Assembly (NCBI GenBank): GCA_000437755.1
Contig: FR900114.1
Coordinates: 1 to 27,795, forward strand
Reading direction: 5' to 3'
DNA from: Roseburia sp. CAG:303
GTDB lineage: Bacteria; Bacillota; Clostridia; Lachnospirales; Lachnospiraceae
Length of the DNA stretch: 27,795 nucleotides
Shown one piece after another: positions 7,802 to 16,175 of this stretch; position 1 is the stretch's first letter, and every line of letters begins with the position of its first letter. A model generated the notes under the pieces. That model was not told the origin of the DNA. It saw only the letters and a program-made list of their open reading frames with translations, and did no database searches. Position numbers and translations under genes: made by a program.

Positions 7802-8521
7802 TTATTTTCCCAGGATTCCCAGGATATAGTTTACGGTCTCCTGCCACTGTTCTTCATGGGAAATGGCTGCAGTACCATCGCCCTTCTGTTCACCATAGCT
7901 GCCAAACCATGCGTGATTGCCGCCGGTAATAACGTGTTCCCCATAGACCTGTGGCATGAATTTGCGGCTGCTTTCTACTTTATCCATATTTAAGACTCCG
8001 TCCTCACTCCCATATATGGATAATACAGGGAAAGAAGCATCACTTAAATCTTTTGCGGAATAAGAAGCAAGGAGTACCAGACCGTCAAATGCACTGCTAT
8101 GACCGGCTGCGTAGTCTGCCGCCATTGCACCGCCGAGAGAATGACCGCCGATGTACCAGTGTTCATAATCGTATTTTTCCATAATATTTTCTGCTTTTCC
8201 AGATCCTAAAAAAGCAATATTACACGGCATTTTTACTAAAAAGCAGTCGATGCCGGATTCAGAAATCATATGCATAAGAGGGGCATATGCACTTGCTTCG
8301 ACTCTTGCACCGGGATAAAAGATTAAGGCAGAATTTTCCCCGCTTCCATCGAAGAGCCATCCATCAGAAAATTGGGCTACCGTTACAGTGTCGGAAGAAC
8401 TGAGTGCATCCGATACATCTTCTGCATGATAGTAAATATTGACATAAACAATGCAGACCACTGCAAGGATCAGAAGCAGCAGTAAGATTAGTTTTAAGAC
8501 AAAAGATTTCTTTTTTTTCAT
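7802..8521 (-). CDS. Membrane-anchored alpha/beta hydrolase
   Basis: A 239-residue protein with a lysine-rich start and a hydrophobic helix (about 8-28), predicting an N-terminal anchor with the enzyme outside the membrane. The catalytic triad is readable: nucleophile S128 in GGHSLGG, acid D174 in IYGSEDGVL and H203 in GGNHAWFG. An oxyanion/early strand region is ALIFYPGARVEASAYAPL. It resembles the Abhydrolase_5-type extracytoplasmic esterases; the substrate is unknown. A GGAAAGGAA ribosome site precedes the start. It is divergent from the 8669 gene, with an inverted repeat around 8580-8611 between them. Confidence 0.88.
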   Translation of the reverse strand: MKKKKSFVLKLILLLLLILAVVCIVYVNIYYHAEDVSDALSSSDTVTVAQFSDGWLFDGSGENSALIFYPGARVEASAYAPLMHMISESGIDCFLVKMPCNIAFLGSGKAENIMEKYDYEHWYIGGHSLGGAMAADYAAGHSSAFDGLVLLASYSAKDLSDASFPVLSIYGSEDGVLNMDKVESSRKFMPQVYGEHVITGGNHAWFGSYGEQKGDGTAAISHEEQWQETVNYILGILGK

Positions 8522-8668
8522 TTCATATATTTCCTTTCCATAAAATAATGCCGATAATAATACCAGGTAATACTAGGGCAGAAAAGGTATGCATCGATGA
8601 TACCTTCTGATTATTAATCATATGATAGATTGGAAAAAAAGTCAAATGTTTCAGGGAGGGATGGATTT

Positions 8669-9517
8669 ATGATACCAATATCAGGAACAATAACAAATGC
8701 GGTAAAGTATCAGGTGATGAACAGCAAATGGCAGCAGAAAAAAGACAGTGGACATGCTTTGTCAAAAGAGGAACGCAATGAGCGGGAGAACTGGACGGAG
8801 GAAGATTATCTGATTGCGGATTTTGAAGAGCAGGCGGCACAGAACAGGGAAGCATCCAAAAATACGGAGATTAAGAATAAAATCATGTCGGGTGCGGCAT
8901 TAACCCAGGAGGAAATCGAATATCTTGAGAAGAATAATCCCGAGGATCTGAAGAAATACCGCGAGATTAAGGCAGAACGAAAGGCCTATGAAGATAAGTT
9001 AAAGAAGTGCAGGACAAAGGATGAGGTAGAACGGGTAAAGACAGAAACCATGGGAGAATATATGTCATCCCTGAAATCTGTGGTAAACAATCCGAATATA
9101 CCCAAAGCGGCGAAGCTGGCAAAAGCACAGGAAATGCTGACAAAGACAAATAATATACAGGAAGTGCATCTGAAATTTGTACAGTCCGAAAGCTATCAGA
9201 AGCTGCCGACAGAAGCCGAAGAGGCGGAAAAATGGGAAAAGGAAAGAGAACTTGAAGATGCAGAGAACAGGATTGAATCCGGGAAGACAGAGCCGGATCA
9301 GATTATGAAGGATGAGAACGAAACAGAAGATACCAAAGATACCGGAAATATAAAAGAAAACGATGACAGTAACATGGACGAGGTCCAGGAAGATGACGCA
9401 AGGCGTGTCATACAGGAACTCTACCGGCAGGTAAAAGAGGAAGCTGACAGTACCGGACTGACGGGGAATGTGCAGACGGAAAAACGAAAAGGACAGAAGG
9501 TGAATGTGAGGCTTTAA
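8669..9517 (+). CDS. Conserved hypothetical, charged coiled-coil-like protein
   Basis: A 282-residue soluble protein starting MIPISGTITNAVKYQVMNSK. It is rich in Glu, Lys and Asp, with long predicted helices at about 45-190 (ALTQEEIEYLEKNNPEDLKKY, then ERVKTETMGEYMSSLKSV) and an acidic, low-complexity tail (about 205-255). It resembles uncharacterised Lachnospiraceae proteins; no enzymatic motif is seen. The ATG at 8669 is eight bases after GGGAGGG; the open frame back to a TTG at 8630 lacks such a site. The last codons lie inside the long inverted repeat 9492-9538. Confidence 0.7.
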   Translation: MIPISGTITNAVKYQVMNSKWQQKKDSGHALSKEERNERENWTEEDYLIADFEEQAAQNREASKNTEIKNKIMSGAALTQEEIEYLEKNNPEDLKKYREIKAERKAYEDKLKKCRTKDEVERVKTETMGEYMSSLKSVVNNPNIPKAAKLAKAQEMLTKTNNIQEVHLKFVQSESYQKLPTEAEEAEKWEKERELEDAENRIESGKTEPDQIMKDENETEDTKDTGNIKENDDSNMDEVQEDDARRVIQELYRQVKEEADSTGLTGNVQTEKRKGQKVNVRL

Positions 9518-9538
9518 GCTTCACATTCACCTTCTGTC
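9492..9538. terminator. Long perfect hairpin at a convergent gene end
   Basis: Perfect 18-bp arms (9492-9509 and 9521-9538) flank an 11-base loop that carries the stop codon of the upstream gene. It ends 3 bases before the stop codon of the converging ROK gene. There is no clear T run, but position and arm length suit a bidirectional terminator. Confidence 0.7.
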
Positions 9539-9540
9539 TG

Positions 9541-10626
9541 TTACAGAGTATTTATAAAATCATTGATAAAATACAGGGCGGCTCCTGCAGCGGCGGTATA
9601 TTCGCCGAGTCTGCTTACCTGAAGCTCCTTCTTATCCAGAGGAAACGGAGTAGAGGCATTTATCTTGCTCAGCAGATAGGACTGTACATTTGGGGTAAAA
9701 TAGGAGGATAAATATCCGCCGATAATGACCGGACCGTCAATAATCAGATTCAGATTCCGAATAGCAAGTGCAAGCATGGAAAGATTTTCGTCCCAGATAC
9801 GGATGAGAGAAAAATCTTTGTTCTTCTTCAGATTTGCAAGAAAGTCTGAAACAGGCATTTTTGAAACCGACTCAAGTGCTGACACGGAACAGTATGCATC
9901 AAAACATCCGCGGCTTTTACAGTAACACAGAGGCCCTTCTGGATTTAGGCAGATATGTTCCACAGAACCGCCGTGATTTTTACTGCCATGGTGGATCTGA
10001 TGTCCCGTAATCACAGAACCGCTCAGATTTTCATTCAGAAGCAGGACAAGGGCATTTTCCAGATCCGGATTTGTCCATAATTCCCAGGCAGCGGCAGCCG
10101 CAGAATCTTTTTCCAGATGACACGGAAAAGAAAGTCCTGTTGAAAATCGGGAAAGAAAGGCATCCGGATCTTCCGGGTACAGCCGGGCAGAAATACTGAA
10201 AGAAATACCGGAAATTTTACCCGAATCCAGATTTTCCTGCTGTATAAAATCCATAATCTGCTGTACGACAGATTCATAATAATGGTCTCTGTTTTCATAA
10301 TCAGCAGGGACGGATCCGGCTGCCAGTAAATCTCCATATAAATCAATGGCAGTCAGGAGTATGCGGTTATTCTCAATCTGGACACCGAGTGCAATGCGGG
10401 TATCCGGGATAATGCGGATTACTTTCCGGTTTCTGCCGGCAGAGGTTTTCTGAAAGCTGCTGCGGTCAATCAGTCCTTCCTGTTCCAGTTCGGAAAGATT
10501 CTGGCTGATGGTGGACAGACTGATGTGCAGTTCATCCGCTATCTGCTGGCGGAAAGTTTCTCTGTGTTCATGGATAAAGCGGTATATTTTATTTTTATTT
10601 CCCTGTTTCTGACTATGTTCATTCAT
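9541..10626 (-). CDS. ROK-family transcriptional regulator (NagC/XylR type)
   Basis: A 361-residue sugar-responsive regulator. An N-terminal winged helix-turn-helix (about 12-62: FRQQIADELHISLSTISQNLSEL in part, then EGLIDR) is followed by a ROK kinase-like domain. The ROK zinc motif is present as GSVEHICLNPEGPLCYCKSRGCFDAY, with His and three Cys. The phosphate-binding and catalytic parts are degenerate (EKDSAAAAAWE where NDANAAALAE is typical), as in regulators that bind but do not phosphorylate sugars. No sugar genes are adjacent, so its targets are elsewhere. Ribosome site AAGGAGAAG. Confidence 0.9.
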   Translation of the reverse strand: MNEHSQKQGNKNKIYRFIHEHRETFRQQIADELHISLSTISQNLSELEQEGLIDRSSFQKTSAGRNRKVIRIIPDTRIALGVQIENNRILLTAIDLYGDLLAAGSVPADYENRDHYYESVVQQIMDFIQQENLDSGKISGISFSISARLYPEDPDAFLSRFSTGLSFPCHLEKDSAAAAAWELWTNPDLENALVLLLNENLSGSVITGHQIHHGSKNHGGSVEHICLNPEGPLCYCKSRGCFDAYCSVSALESVSKMPVSDFLANLKKNKDFSLIRIWDENLSMLALAIRNLNLIIDGPVIIGGYLSSYFTPNVQSYLLSKINASTPFPLDKKELQVSRLGEYTAAAGAALYFINDFINTL

Positions 10627-10697
10627 AAAAAATTCTTCTCCTTAGAAATTCTCGTTTACTCTTTCAGGCTGGTCTTTATACTTTGAGCTTTGGCATT

Positions 10698-10726
10698 ATT
10701 TTAATACATGAATCGGAAAAAAGCAA
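10698..10726 (-). promoter_or_regulatory. Promoter of the ROK regulator
   Basis: Minus-strand TTGCTT (10726-10721) and TAAAAT (10703-10698) are separated by 17 bases, about 70 bases before the ROK start. Confidence 0.55.
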
Positions 10727-10757
10727 CAATAAAGGCTTTACACATGGGATAAAGTAA

Positions 10758-10785
10758 TTGACGATATAAGATTTATAATTAATAT
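10758..10785 (+). promoter_or_regulatory. Promoter of the chemoreceptor gene
   Basis: TTGACG (10758-10763) and TAATAT (10780-10785) are 16 bases apart, about 72 bases before the start codon. No convincing motility-sigma site was found. Confidence 0.5.
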
Positions 10786-10856
10786 TGATAACAAAGTGTA
10801 AAATTTAATAGCATATTGTCATTGGAAAAATTTTGATTACGGGAAGGAGCAACAAA

Positions 10857-12902
10857 ATGAAAAATTTAAAAATGAGCCAGAATATTACAATAGGTATTAT
10901 GCTTATTGTAGCAGTCTGCATGGGTCTGCTGTATTTTATATCCAGTAGCGAAATGAATACGATTATGAAGCAGTCTGAACGAACAAAGAGCGAAAATGTA
11001 TTATTATCACAGATGTGTTTGATTGAGGAATATGTGAAGCATAATGAAGATCTGCTGGCGGAGTTCAGTAAAGCACCGGCAGTAAAGGAACTTTTGAAAG
11101 ATGTGGATAATCAGGACAAGCAGGAGACTGCACAGCAGTTTATCAGAGACTCCTATGAAAGTCTGGATAATTGGGAAGGTCTCTATATTGGGGAGTGGGA
11201 TACACATGTTGTCGCACATTCAAATGAAGCAAATATAGGTATGACAACGCGTACCGGTGATGCATTAAAGTCTCTTCAGGATGCAATGACACAGAGAAAT
11301 GGATTGTATGATGCAGGAATTATTGTTTCGCCGGCTTCTAAAAAGCTGATATTATCCATGTATTGTCCGGTATATGATACTGACGGAAAGACGATTCTTG
11401 GTTATGTAGGAGGCGGTCCGTATGCGGAAGAATTGAAGCAGATGCTGGACAAAACGAGTACAGACGATCAGACATTGAAATATTGTATGGTTAATGTTGC
11501 GTCTAAATTACATATTTTTAATGAGGATGAGTCGCTGATGGGAACAGAAGTGACAGATGATATGTTATTGTCTGTGATTGATGCCATTTCAAAAGATCCA
11601 TCCGTTGAACAGGGGGAGGTAAGTTATGAGGATAAAACAAACGGAAAAATGCTGGTAAATTATCAGTATATGAGAGATTATCAGTGGGCAGTAGTTTCTT
11701 ACGATAGTGAGGCAAATATTTATAAAGATATAAAGAATACAATGAAAACACTTGGAATCTGTTGTATTATCTTTATTGTGATAATAAGTCTGTTGTCTAT
11801 GTTTTTGATACAGCAGGCGGTACGACCTTTAAAATATGCAGAAAAGTCAATTATCAATCTTAAAAATCTGAATTTGGCAAAAAGTGAAAAGCTGAATTCA
11901 TGGATTGGGAAGAAGAGTGAAATAGGAGGAATAGCGACAGCACTCGATTCACTGTATGATTCACTGGGAAAGATGGTGGATATACTGAATCATTGTTCTG
12001 ATTCCATGAATGAATCGGCGGGAACTATGGAAAATTCAGCAGCGGTGCTGGTGCAGTGCGTTACAGAAAATTCAGATTCTACGGTAAAATTTGCTGAGCA
12101 TACGAAAAGTGTGAATAATGCCGTTGAGCATGTAAATGGTACTGTGAAAAATATGAAACAGTCCGTTGTTAATGTAGAACATCAGATTGAACAGGGTAAC
12201 ATGAGAAGTGGAGAATTGCTGGCACACATTAATGAAATGCAGAAGACAGCACAGGAGTCACTGGATAAGACAAAGGGACAGATTGTAAGCAATAAGAAAT
12301 CAATAGATGAAGCGATTGAAAATCTGAAATCACTGGTAAGGATTGATGAGATGGCAAATCAGATTCTGGAAATTACAAGTCAGACAAATCTTTTGTCTTT
12401 AAATGCTTCTATAGAAGCAGCAAGAGCCGGTGAAGCAGGAAAAGGATTTGCTGTAGTAGCTGGTGAAATAGGAAATCTTGCAACAGATTCATCGAAGACA
12501 GCAGTTGAGATACAGCAGATATGTAATGAAACAAAGGATAATATTACCAGAGTACAGGAATGTTTTGCACAGATAGTACAATTTCTGGAGGAAGATATAC
12601 AAAACCAATTATATCATTTTACTGGAGCAACACAGGAATATTATGAGTCAACACAGGATATTAAGAATATTATATCTGAGATATCACAGATATCAGGTTC
12701 ATTTGTCAATGCAGTAGACACCATAGAGAAGGAAATAACAGCAGTATCTGATAACCCTGATTCGGAGCAGACGGACAGTCAGACAATTATTGAAAAAGCA
12801 AAGCAGACAGAAGAAACTACAAGACAAATGACAAAAATAGTCAGTGATAATAAAGAAAATGCAATGGCAATCAGTCAGATTGTACAGCGTTTTAAAAAGT
12901 AG
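10857..12902 (+). CDS. Methyl-accepting chemotaxis protein
   Basis: A 681-residue membrane chemoreceptor. Transmembrane helix 1 at about 9-30, an extracellular Cache-like sensor (about 31-295, with WEGLYIGEWDTHVVAHS and YCPVYDTDGKTILGYVGG), helix 2 at about 300-322, a linker, then the coiled-coil signalling domain. The hairpin tip that contacts CheA/CheW is clear: EITSQTNLLSLNASIEAA followed by GKGFAVVAGEIGNLA. Ribosome site GGAAGGAG lies nine bases before the ATG; the in-frame extension to 10833 is not needed. No other chemotaxis or flagellar genes are in the window, so it is an orphan receptor. Ligand unknown. Confidence 0.95.
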   Translation: MKNLKMSQNITIGIMLIVAVCMGLLYFISSSEMNTIMKQSERTKSENVLLSQMCLIEEYVKHNEDLLAEFSKAPAVKELLKDVDNQDKQETAQQFIRDSYESLDNWEGLYIGEWDTHVVAHSNEANIGMTTRTGDALKSLQDAMTQRNGLYDAGIIVSPASKKLILSMYCPVYDTDGKTILGYVGGGPYAEELKQMLDKTSTDDQTLKYCMVNVASKLHIFNEDESLMGTEVTDDMLLSVIDAISKDPSVEQGEVSYEDKTNGKMLVNYQYMRDYQWAVVSYDSEANIYKDIKNTMKTLGICCIIFIVIISLLSMFLIQQAVRPLKYAEKSIINLKNLNLAKSEKLNSWIGKKSEIGGIATALDSLYDSLGKMVDILNHCSDSMNESAGTMENSAAVLVQCVTENSDSTVKFAEHTKSVNNAVEHVNGTVKNMKQSVVNVEHQIEQGNMRSGELLAHINEMQKTAQESLDKTKGQIVSNKKSIDEAIENLKSLVRIDEMANQILEITSQTNLLSLNASIEAARAGEAGKGFAVVAGEIGNLATDSSKTAVEIQQICNETKDNITRVQECFAQIVQFLEEDIQNQLYHFTGATQEYYESTQDIKNIISEISQISGSFVNAVDTIEKEITAVSDNPDSEQTDSQTIIEKAKQTEETTRQMTKIVSDNKENAMAISQIVQRFKK

Positions 12903-12924
12903 CCTGTTTGGATAAATAAAAGGA

Positions 12925-12953
12925 TTGTATAGAATTACTTTTTGCTGTATAAT
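12925..12953 (+). promoter_or_regulatory. Promoter of the flavin-reductase/thrH pair
   Basis: TTGTAT (12925-12930) and consensus TATAAT (12948-12953) with a 17-base spacer, 50 bases before the start at 13003. Confidence 0.65.
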
Positions 12954-13002
12954 GAAAAAATGTAATGAGACATATAACTTTTCAGAAGGAGAGTGGATAA
13001 AT

Positions 13003-13551
13003 ATGAGAAAAGATTTTGGAGCAAAGCCGACCGTATATCCTATGCCGGTTCTTATGATTGCAACCTATAGCGAGGATGGAACACCGGATGTTATGAATGC
13101 AGCCTGGGGAATGATTACGGACGCATCAGAGATCACCATCAGTTTATCAGAGCATAAGACTACGGAAAACCTTCGTAAAAAAGGTGCATTTACCGTAAGC
13201 ATGGCTACCGAGGAAACCGTAGTGGCATGTGATTATGTGGGAATTGTATCAGCGAAGGATGAGCCGGATAAATTTACAAAAGCAGGATTTCATGCAGTAA
13301 AGAGCGGTAAGGTGGATGCACCATTGATTGAAGAACTTCCTATGGCACTCGAATGTACCGTAAAGTCCTATGAAGATGGAATATTAACAGGAACGATTGT
13401 AAATGTGACCGCGGACGAAAGTATTCTTACAGATGGAAAGATTGATCCGTCCAAATTAAAACCGATTACATTTGACCCGGTGAACAATACATATATCGGA
13501 CTTGGACAGAAGGTCGGAAATGCATTTCAGGATGGAAAAAAATTAAAATAA
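13003..13551 (+). CDS. Flavin reductase-like (split-barrel FMN-binding) protein
   Basis: A 182-residue cytoplasmic protein of the flavin reductase-like family, which binds FMN in a split beta barrel. Readable family features are YPMPVLMIATYSEDGTPDVM, NAAWGMITDAS, ISLSEHKTTENLRKKGAF and the C-terminal FDPVNNTYIGLGQKVG. The actual electron acceptor is unknown. The ATG at 13003 follows AGAAGGAGAG; the upstream frame to 12925 would overlap the promoter. thrH starts 23 bases after its stop and is likely cotranscribed. Confidence 0.9.
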   Translation: MRKDFGAKPTVYPMPVLMIATYSEDGTPDVMNAAWGMITDASEITISLSEHKTTENLRKKGAFTVSMATEETVVACDYVGIVSAKDEPDKFTKAGFHAVKSGKVDAPLIEELPMALECTVKSYEDGILTGTIVNVTADESILTDGKIDPSKLKPITFDPVNNTYIGLGQKVGNAFQDGKKLK

Positions 13552-13574
13552 TAAATAATAAAAGGAATAGAAAG

Positions 13575-14174
13575 ATGAATATTGTTTGTTTAGATTTAGA
13601 AGGCGTATTAGTACCGGAGATTTGGATTGCATTTGCAGAAGCAAGCGGAATCCCTGAGTTAAAGAGAACGACAAGGGATGAACCGGATTATGATAAGCTG
13701 ATGAAATGGAGACTTGGCATTTTAAAAGAGCATGGACTTGGTCTGAAAGAGATTCAGGAAACGATTGCGAAGATTGATCCGATGCCGGGTGCAAAGGAAT
13801 TTCTCGATGAATTAAGAAGCATAACACAGGTAATCATTATCAGTGATACATTTACCCAGTTTGCAGGTCCGCTGATGAAGAAACTCGGCTGGCCGACCAT
13901 CTTCTGTAATTCACTGGAAGTTGCAGAAAACGGCGAAATTACCGGATTTAAGATGAGAATTGAAAATTCCAAATTAACAACGGTAAAGGCATTACAGTCC
14001 ATTGGTTATGATACCATTGCAAGCGGTGACAGCCATAATGACCTGGGCATGATTCAGGCAAGCAAAGCTGGATTCTTATTCAGAAGTACAGAGCAGATCA
14101 AAAAAGATCATCCGGAACTTCCTGCATATGAGACCTATGAAGAACTCATGGCAGCGATTAAAGCAGCATTATAA
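13575..14174 (+). CDS. thrH: ThrH phosphoserine phosphatase/homoserine phosphotransferase
   Basis: A HAD-superfamily enzyme of 199 residues that dephosphorylates phosphoserine and, in the studied Pseudomonas homologue, can pass the phosphate to homoserine. The N-terminus CLDLEGVLVPEIWIAFAE is the ThrH hallmark (nucleophile D7, with LEG rather than the usual xDGT). Motif 2 is IIISDTF, and motif 3/4 ends with IASGDSHNDLGMIQAS. It belongs to serine/threonine metabolism, although sstT is 11 kb away in another unit. Ribosome site AAAGGAA. Ended by a strong hairpin terminator. Confidence 0.93.
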   Translation: MNIVCLDLEGVLVPEIWIAFAEASGIPELKRTTRDEPDYDKLMKWRLGILKEHGLGLKEIQETIAKIDPMPGAKEFLDELRSITQVIIISDTFTQFAGPLMKKLGWPTIFCNSLEVAENGEITGFKMRIENSKLTTVKALQSIGYDTIASGDSHNDLGMIQASKAGFLFRSTEQIKKDHPELPAYETYEELMAAIKAAL

Positions 14175-14188
14175 AGTACATAGTGATA

Positions 14189-14217
14189 AAAGCCGGCAGA
14201 GGAATCCTGCCGGCTTT
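14189..14217 (+). terminator. Rho-independent terminator after thrH
   Basis: AAAGCCGGCAG (14189-14199) pairs perfectly with CTGCCGGCTTT (14207-14217) around a 7-base loop. Confidence 0.88.
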
Positions 14218-14233
14218 GTAGTTAAATTCAAGG

Positions 14234-14323
14234 TTGCTTTTCGGGACTTTAAGAGATATACTATATCAGTAACTCTGACAAAAAACGACAAATTCAGACG
14301 TTAAAATTACCTAACGTTAAAAT
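14234..14323 (+). promoter_or_regulatory. Promoter and direct repeats before the deacetylase gene
   Basis: TTGCTT (14234-14239), 17 bases, TATACT (14257-14262) make a promoter about 80 bases from the start codon. In the leader, ACGTTAAAAT occurs twice (14298-14307 and 14314-14323), 16 bases apart. The second copy lies in a TAACGTTA palindrome. These may bind a regulator; none is identified. Confidence 0.5.
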
Positions 14324-14344
14324 ACACGAGAGGAGAAGATAATT

Positions 14345-15796
14345 ATGAGGAAGAAGATACTGACGATAATGGCAGTTCTGTTTGCATTGTGTGTGATAGG
14401 ATTTATTTATAAACTGCAGACGGATTATTATGTAAAGTTTGATGCTAAGATACCGGATACGGTGACGGTGGAATATGGGGAGAAGTTTGAGATGCCGGAG
14501 GTTCATGCCGTGGCGAAGCATTATCTGCTGGGAAAGAAAAAGGATGTGGAAGTGAGTACGGAAGGAACAGTGGATGAAAGTAAGCTCGGAGAATATAAGA
14601 TCGTATTTTTGGCGGAATACCGTAAGAAAGAGATTCATGCAGAGATGAATGTAAAAGTCACAGACAGCCAGAATCCGGTTCTTGCCATGCTCGGTGAAGC
14701 GGAACAGACAATAGAAGCAGGGATGGATTACACGGAAGCCGGATATACGGCAGAAGATAATTATGACGGGGACCTGACCGGCAAGGTAAAGACAGATGGG
14801 GAAGTGGATGTGAAAAAGACAGGAGATTATGTCCTGACTTATACGGTTGAGGATTCTTCGGGAAATAAAGCGGAAGAGAAGAGAACCATTCATGTGGTTG
14901 ATACAACTGCACCTGTTATTACCCTGGCAGGGGAAAATACGGTGTATGTCCAGAATGGGGAAAATTATACGGAGGCAGGATATACGGCACAGGATGGCTG
15001 TGACGGGGATATCACGGATCAGGTAACGGTTTCCGGTGATGTGGACACGTCTACTGCCGGCAGTTATATTCTGACTTATGAGGTAAAGGATTCCTCCGGA
15101 AATGAAGCATCCCTGCAGAGGACAGTCAGGGTATATGCACCGGTTCAGGTCAATACAGTAGATCCGGGAAATAAGGTGGTATACCTGACTTTCGATGATG
15201 GCCCTGGACCATACACGGCACAGCTTTTGGATGTTCTGGATAAATACAATGTGAAGGCAACCTTCTTTGTGACTAATACCAGACCGGATTACCGGACTAT
15301 GATTGCGGAAGAGGCGAAGCGGGGACATACTGTGGCGATTCATTCGGCTTCGCATACATATTCACAGATTTACCAGAGCGAGGATGCATATTTTGCGGAT
15401 CTGGAAGAGATGAACCAGATTATCATTGAACAGACAGGACAGGGTGCGCAGATCATCAGATTTCCGGGCGGATCGTCCAATACAGTCAGTGCAAAGTATT
15501 CCCGGGGTATTATGAGCAGACTGGTAAAAGATGTTGAGGCAAGAGGATTTTTATACTGTGACTGGAATGTGTCGAGCGGCGATGCCGGCAGCAGGCCAAT
15601 CAGTACACAGCAGGTAGTCCAGAATGTAACGGAAGGTATGCAGAAGAATAATGTATCCATTGTATTGCAGCACGATATTAAAGAATTCAGTGTCAATGCG
15701 GTAGAGCAGATTATTCAGTGGGGACTGGCAGAAGGTTACACTTTCCTGCCGCTTTCAACCAGTTCACCGATGTCACATCATGGAGTAAATAACTGA
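14345..15796 (+). CDS. Ig-repeat polysaccharide deacetylase (NodB domain)
   Basis: A 483-residue exported enzyme. Residues 5-23 form a signal anchor. Three Ig-like modules follow: about 31-106, then two clear DUF5011-type repeats at 110-186 and 188-265 (both with YTEAGYTA and later GNxA). The NodB deacetylase domain fills about 278-475: motif 1 TFDDGPGP (D284, D285), motif 2 HSASH (H333, H337), motif 3 RFPGGSSNT, motif 4 DWNVSSGD, motif 5 LQHD (H443). All catalytic and metal residues are present, so it probably removes acetyl groups from a cell-wall glycan. The glycan is not known. AGGAG precedes the ATG. The stop overlaps the start of a response-regulator relic. Confidence 0.94.
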   Translation: MRKKILTIMAVLFALCVIGFIYKLQTDYYVKFDAKIPDTVTVEYGEKFEMPEVHAVAKHYLLGKKKDVEVSTEGTVDESKLGEYKIVFLAEYRKKEIHAEMNVKVTDSQNPVLAMLGEAEQTIEAGMDYTEAGYTAEDNYDGDLTGKVKTDGEVDVKKTGDYVLTYTVEDSSGNKAEEKRTIHVVDTTAPVITLAGENTVYVQNGENYTEAGYTAQDGCDGDITDQVTVSGDVDTSTAGSYILTYEVKDSSGNEASLQRTVRVYAPVQVNTVDPGNKVVYLTFDDGPGPYTAQLLDVLDKYNVKATFFVTNTRPDYRTMIAEEAKRGHTVAIHSASHTYSQIYQSEDAYFADLEEMNQIIIEQTGQGAQIIRFPGGSSNTVSAKYSRGIMSRLVKDVEARGFLYCDWNVSSGDAGSRPISTQQVVQNVTEGMQKNNVSIVLQHDIKEFSVNAVEQIIQWGLAEGYTFLPLSTSSPMSHHGVNN

Positions 15797-15849
15797 TGAA
15801 ACTGGCATTGATAGAAGATGATGATATTCAGGCGGAATATTATGCGTAA
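15796..15849 (+). pseudogene. Response-regulator N-terminal relic
   Basis: An ATG overlapping the deacetylase stop (TGATG) opens a 17-codon frame, MKLALIEDDDIQAEYYA, which looks like the first strand and acidic pocket of a receiver domain (LALIEDDD). It then meets TAA inside the left arm of a terminator. The rest of the receiver and any output domain are missing. Most likely a gene remnant left by deletion; it could still be translated as a short peptide by coupling. Confidence 0.55.
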
Positions 15850-15884
15850 AAGAGGGCATTGCACAAAGCAATGCCCTCTTTTTA
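15849..15884 (+). terminator. Strong terminator after the deacetylase unit
   Basis: AAAGAGGGCATTGC (15849-15862) pairs perfectly with 15868-15881 around a 5-base loop and is followed by T residues. Confidence 0.93.
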
Positions 15885-16046
15885 AATCTCATATAAATCT
15901 TTTAGTGTCAGCAGTGTGCTTCCTTCGTTTTTGGCACGTTCTATGACCGGATTGGTAAAACCTGATTTGCTGAAAAAGAACAGATATTTTTCTTTGACAT
16001 TTGTAAAAATATTTGATGCAGTGACTAAATCATCATATTCTTCCAT
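15882..16046 (-). pseudogene. C-terminal relic of a DUF234-type ATPase
   Basis: The minus strand encodes 54 residues from an internal ATG (16046-16044), MEEYDDLVTASNIF and so on to LKDLYEI. The stretch YLFFFSKSGFTNPVIERAK resembles the extreme C-terminus of AAA-type ATP-binding proteins carrying DUF234. A TAG lies three codons upstream of that ATG and no ribosome site is seen, so the large N-terminal part is gone. With the facing response-regulator relic it marks a rearranged junction. Family assignment is from memory of this motif only. Confidence 0.5.
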
Positions 16047-16082
16047 GAGTAGTATCTATAGTATATGCTGTTTTCACATTTT

Positions 16083-16144
16083 TTACAAGAAGATTTCCCG
16101 GAAAAAATCCCTTTTCTTGTAATTTCAGTCAGGTTTGGTATAAT
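16083..16144 (+). promoter_or_regulatory. Promoter and inverted repeat before the COG0523 gene
   Basis: TTGTAA (16117-16122), 16 bases, TATAAT (16139-16144) form a promoter 32 bases before the start. An inverted repeat, TTACAAGAA (16083-16091) and TTCTTGTAA (16114-16122), has its right arm over the -35, fitting an operator. It does not look like a known Zur box. Confidence 0.55.
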
Positions 16145-16175
16145 GGAGAAAAAGAATGAGAAAGAAGGATGCAGA

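Noticed and set aside
8580..8611. Inverted repeat with AAGGTAT and ATACCTT arms between divergent genes
   Set aside because: Arms are short and imperfect beyond seven bases; no regulator or promoter spacing makes a case for a named feature.
10720..10770. Motility sigma-factor promoter for the chemoreceptor
   Set aside because: TAAA and GACGATAT elements exist, but their spacing does not fit; the sigma-A pair at 10758-10785 fits better.
10833..10856. Upstream start for the chemoreceptor
   Set aside because: It lies before and through the ribosome site that serves the ATG at 10857.
14294..15355. A 353-codon open frame on the minus strand
   Set aside because: It is fully antisense to the deacetylase, whose domains and catalytic motifs are intact; the antisense product has no recognisable domain, and no ribosome site was noted.
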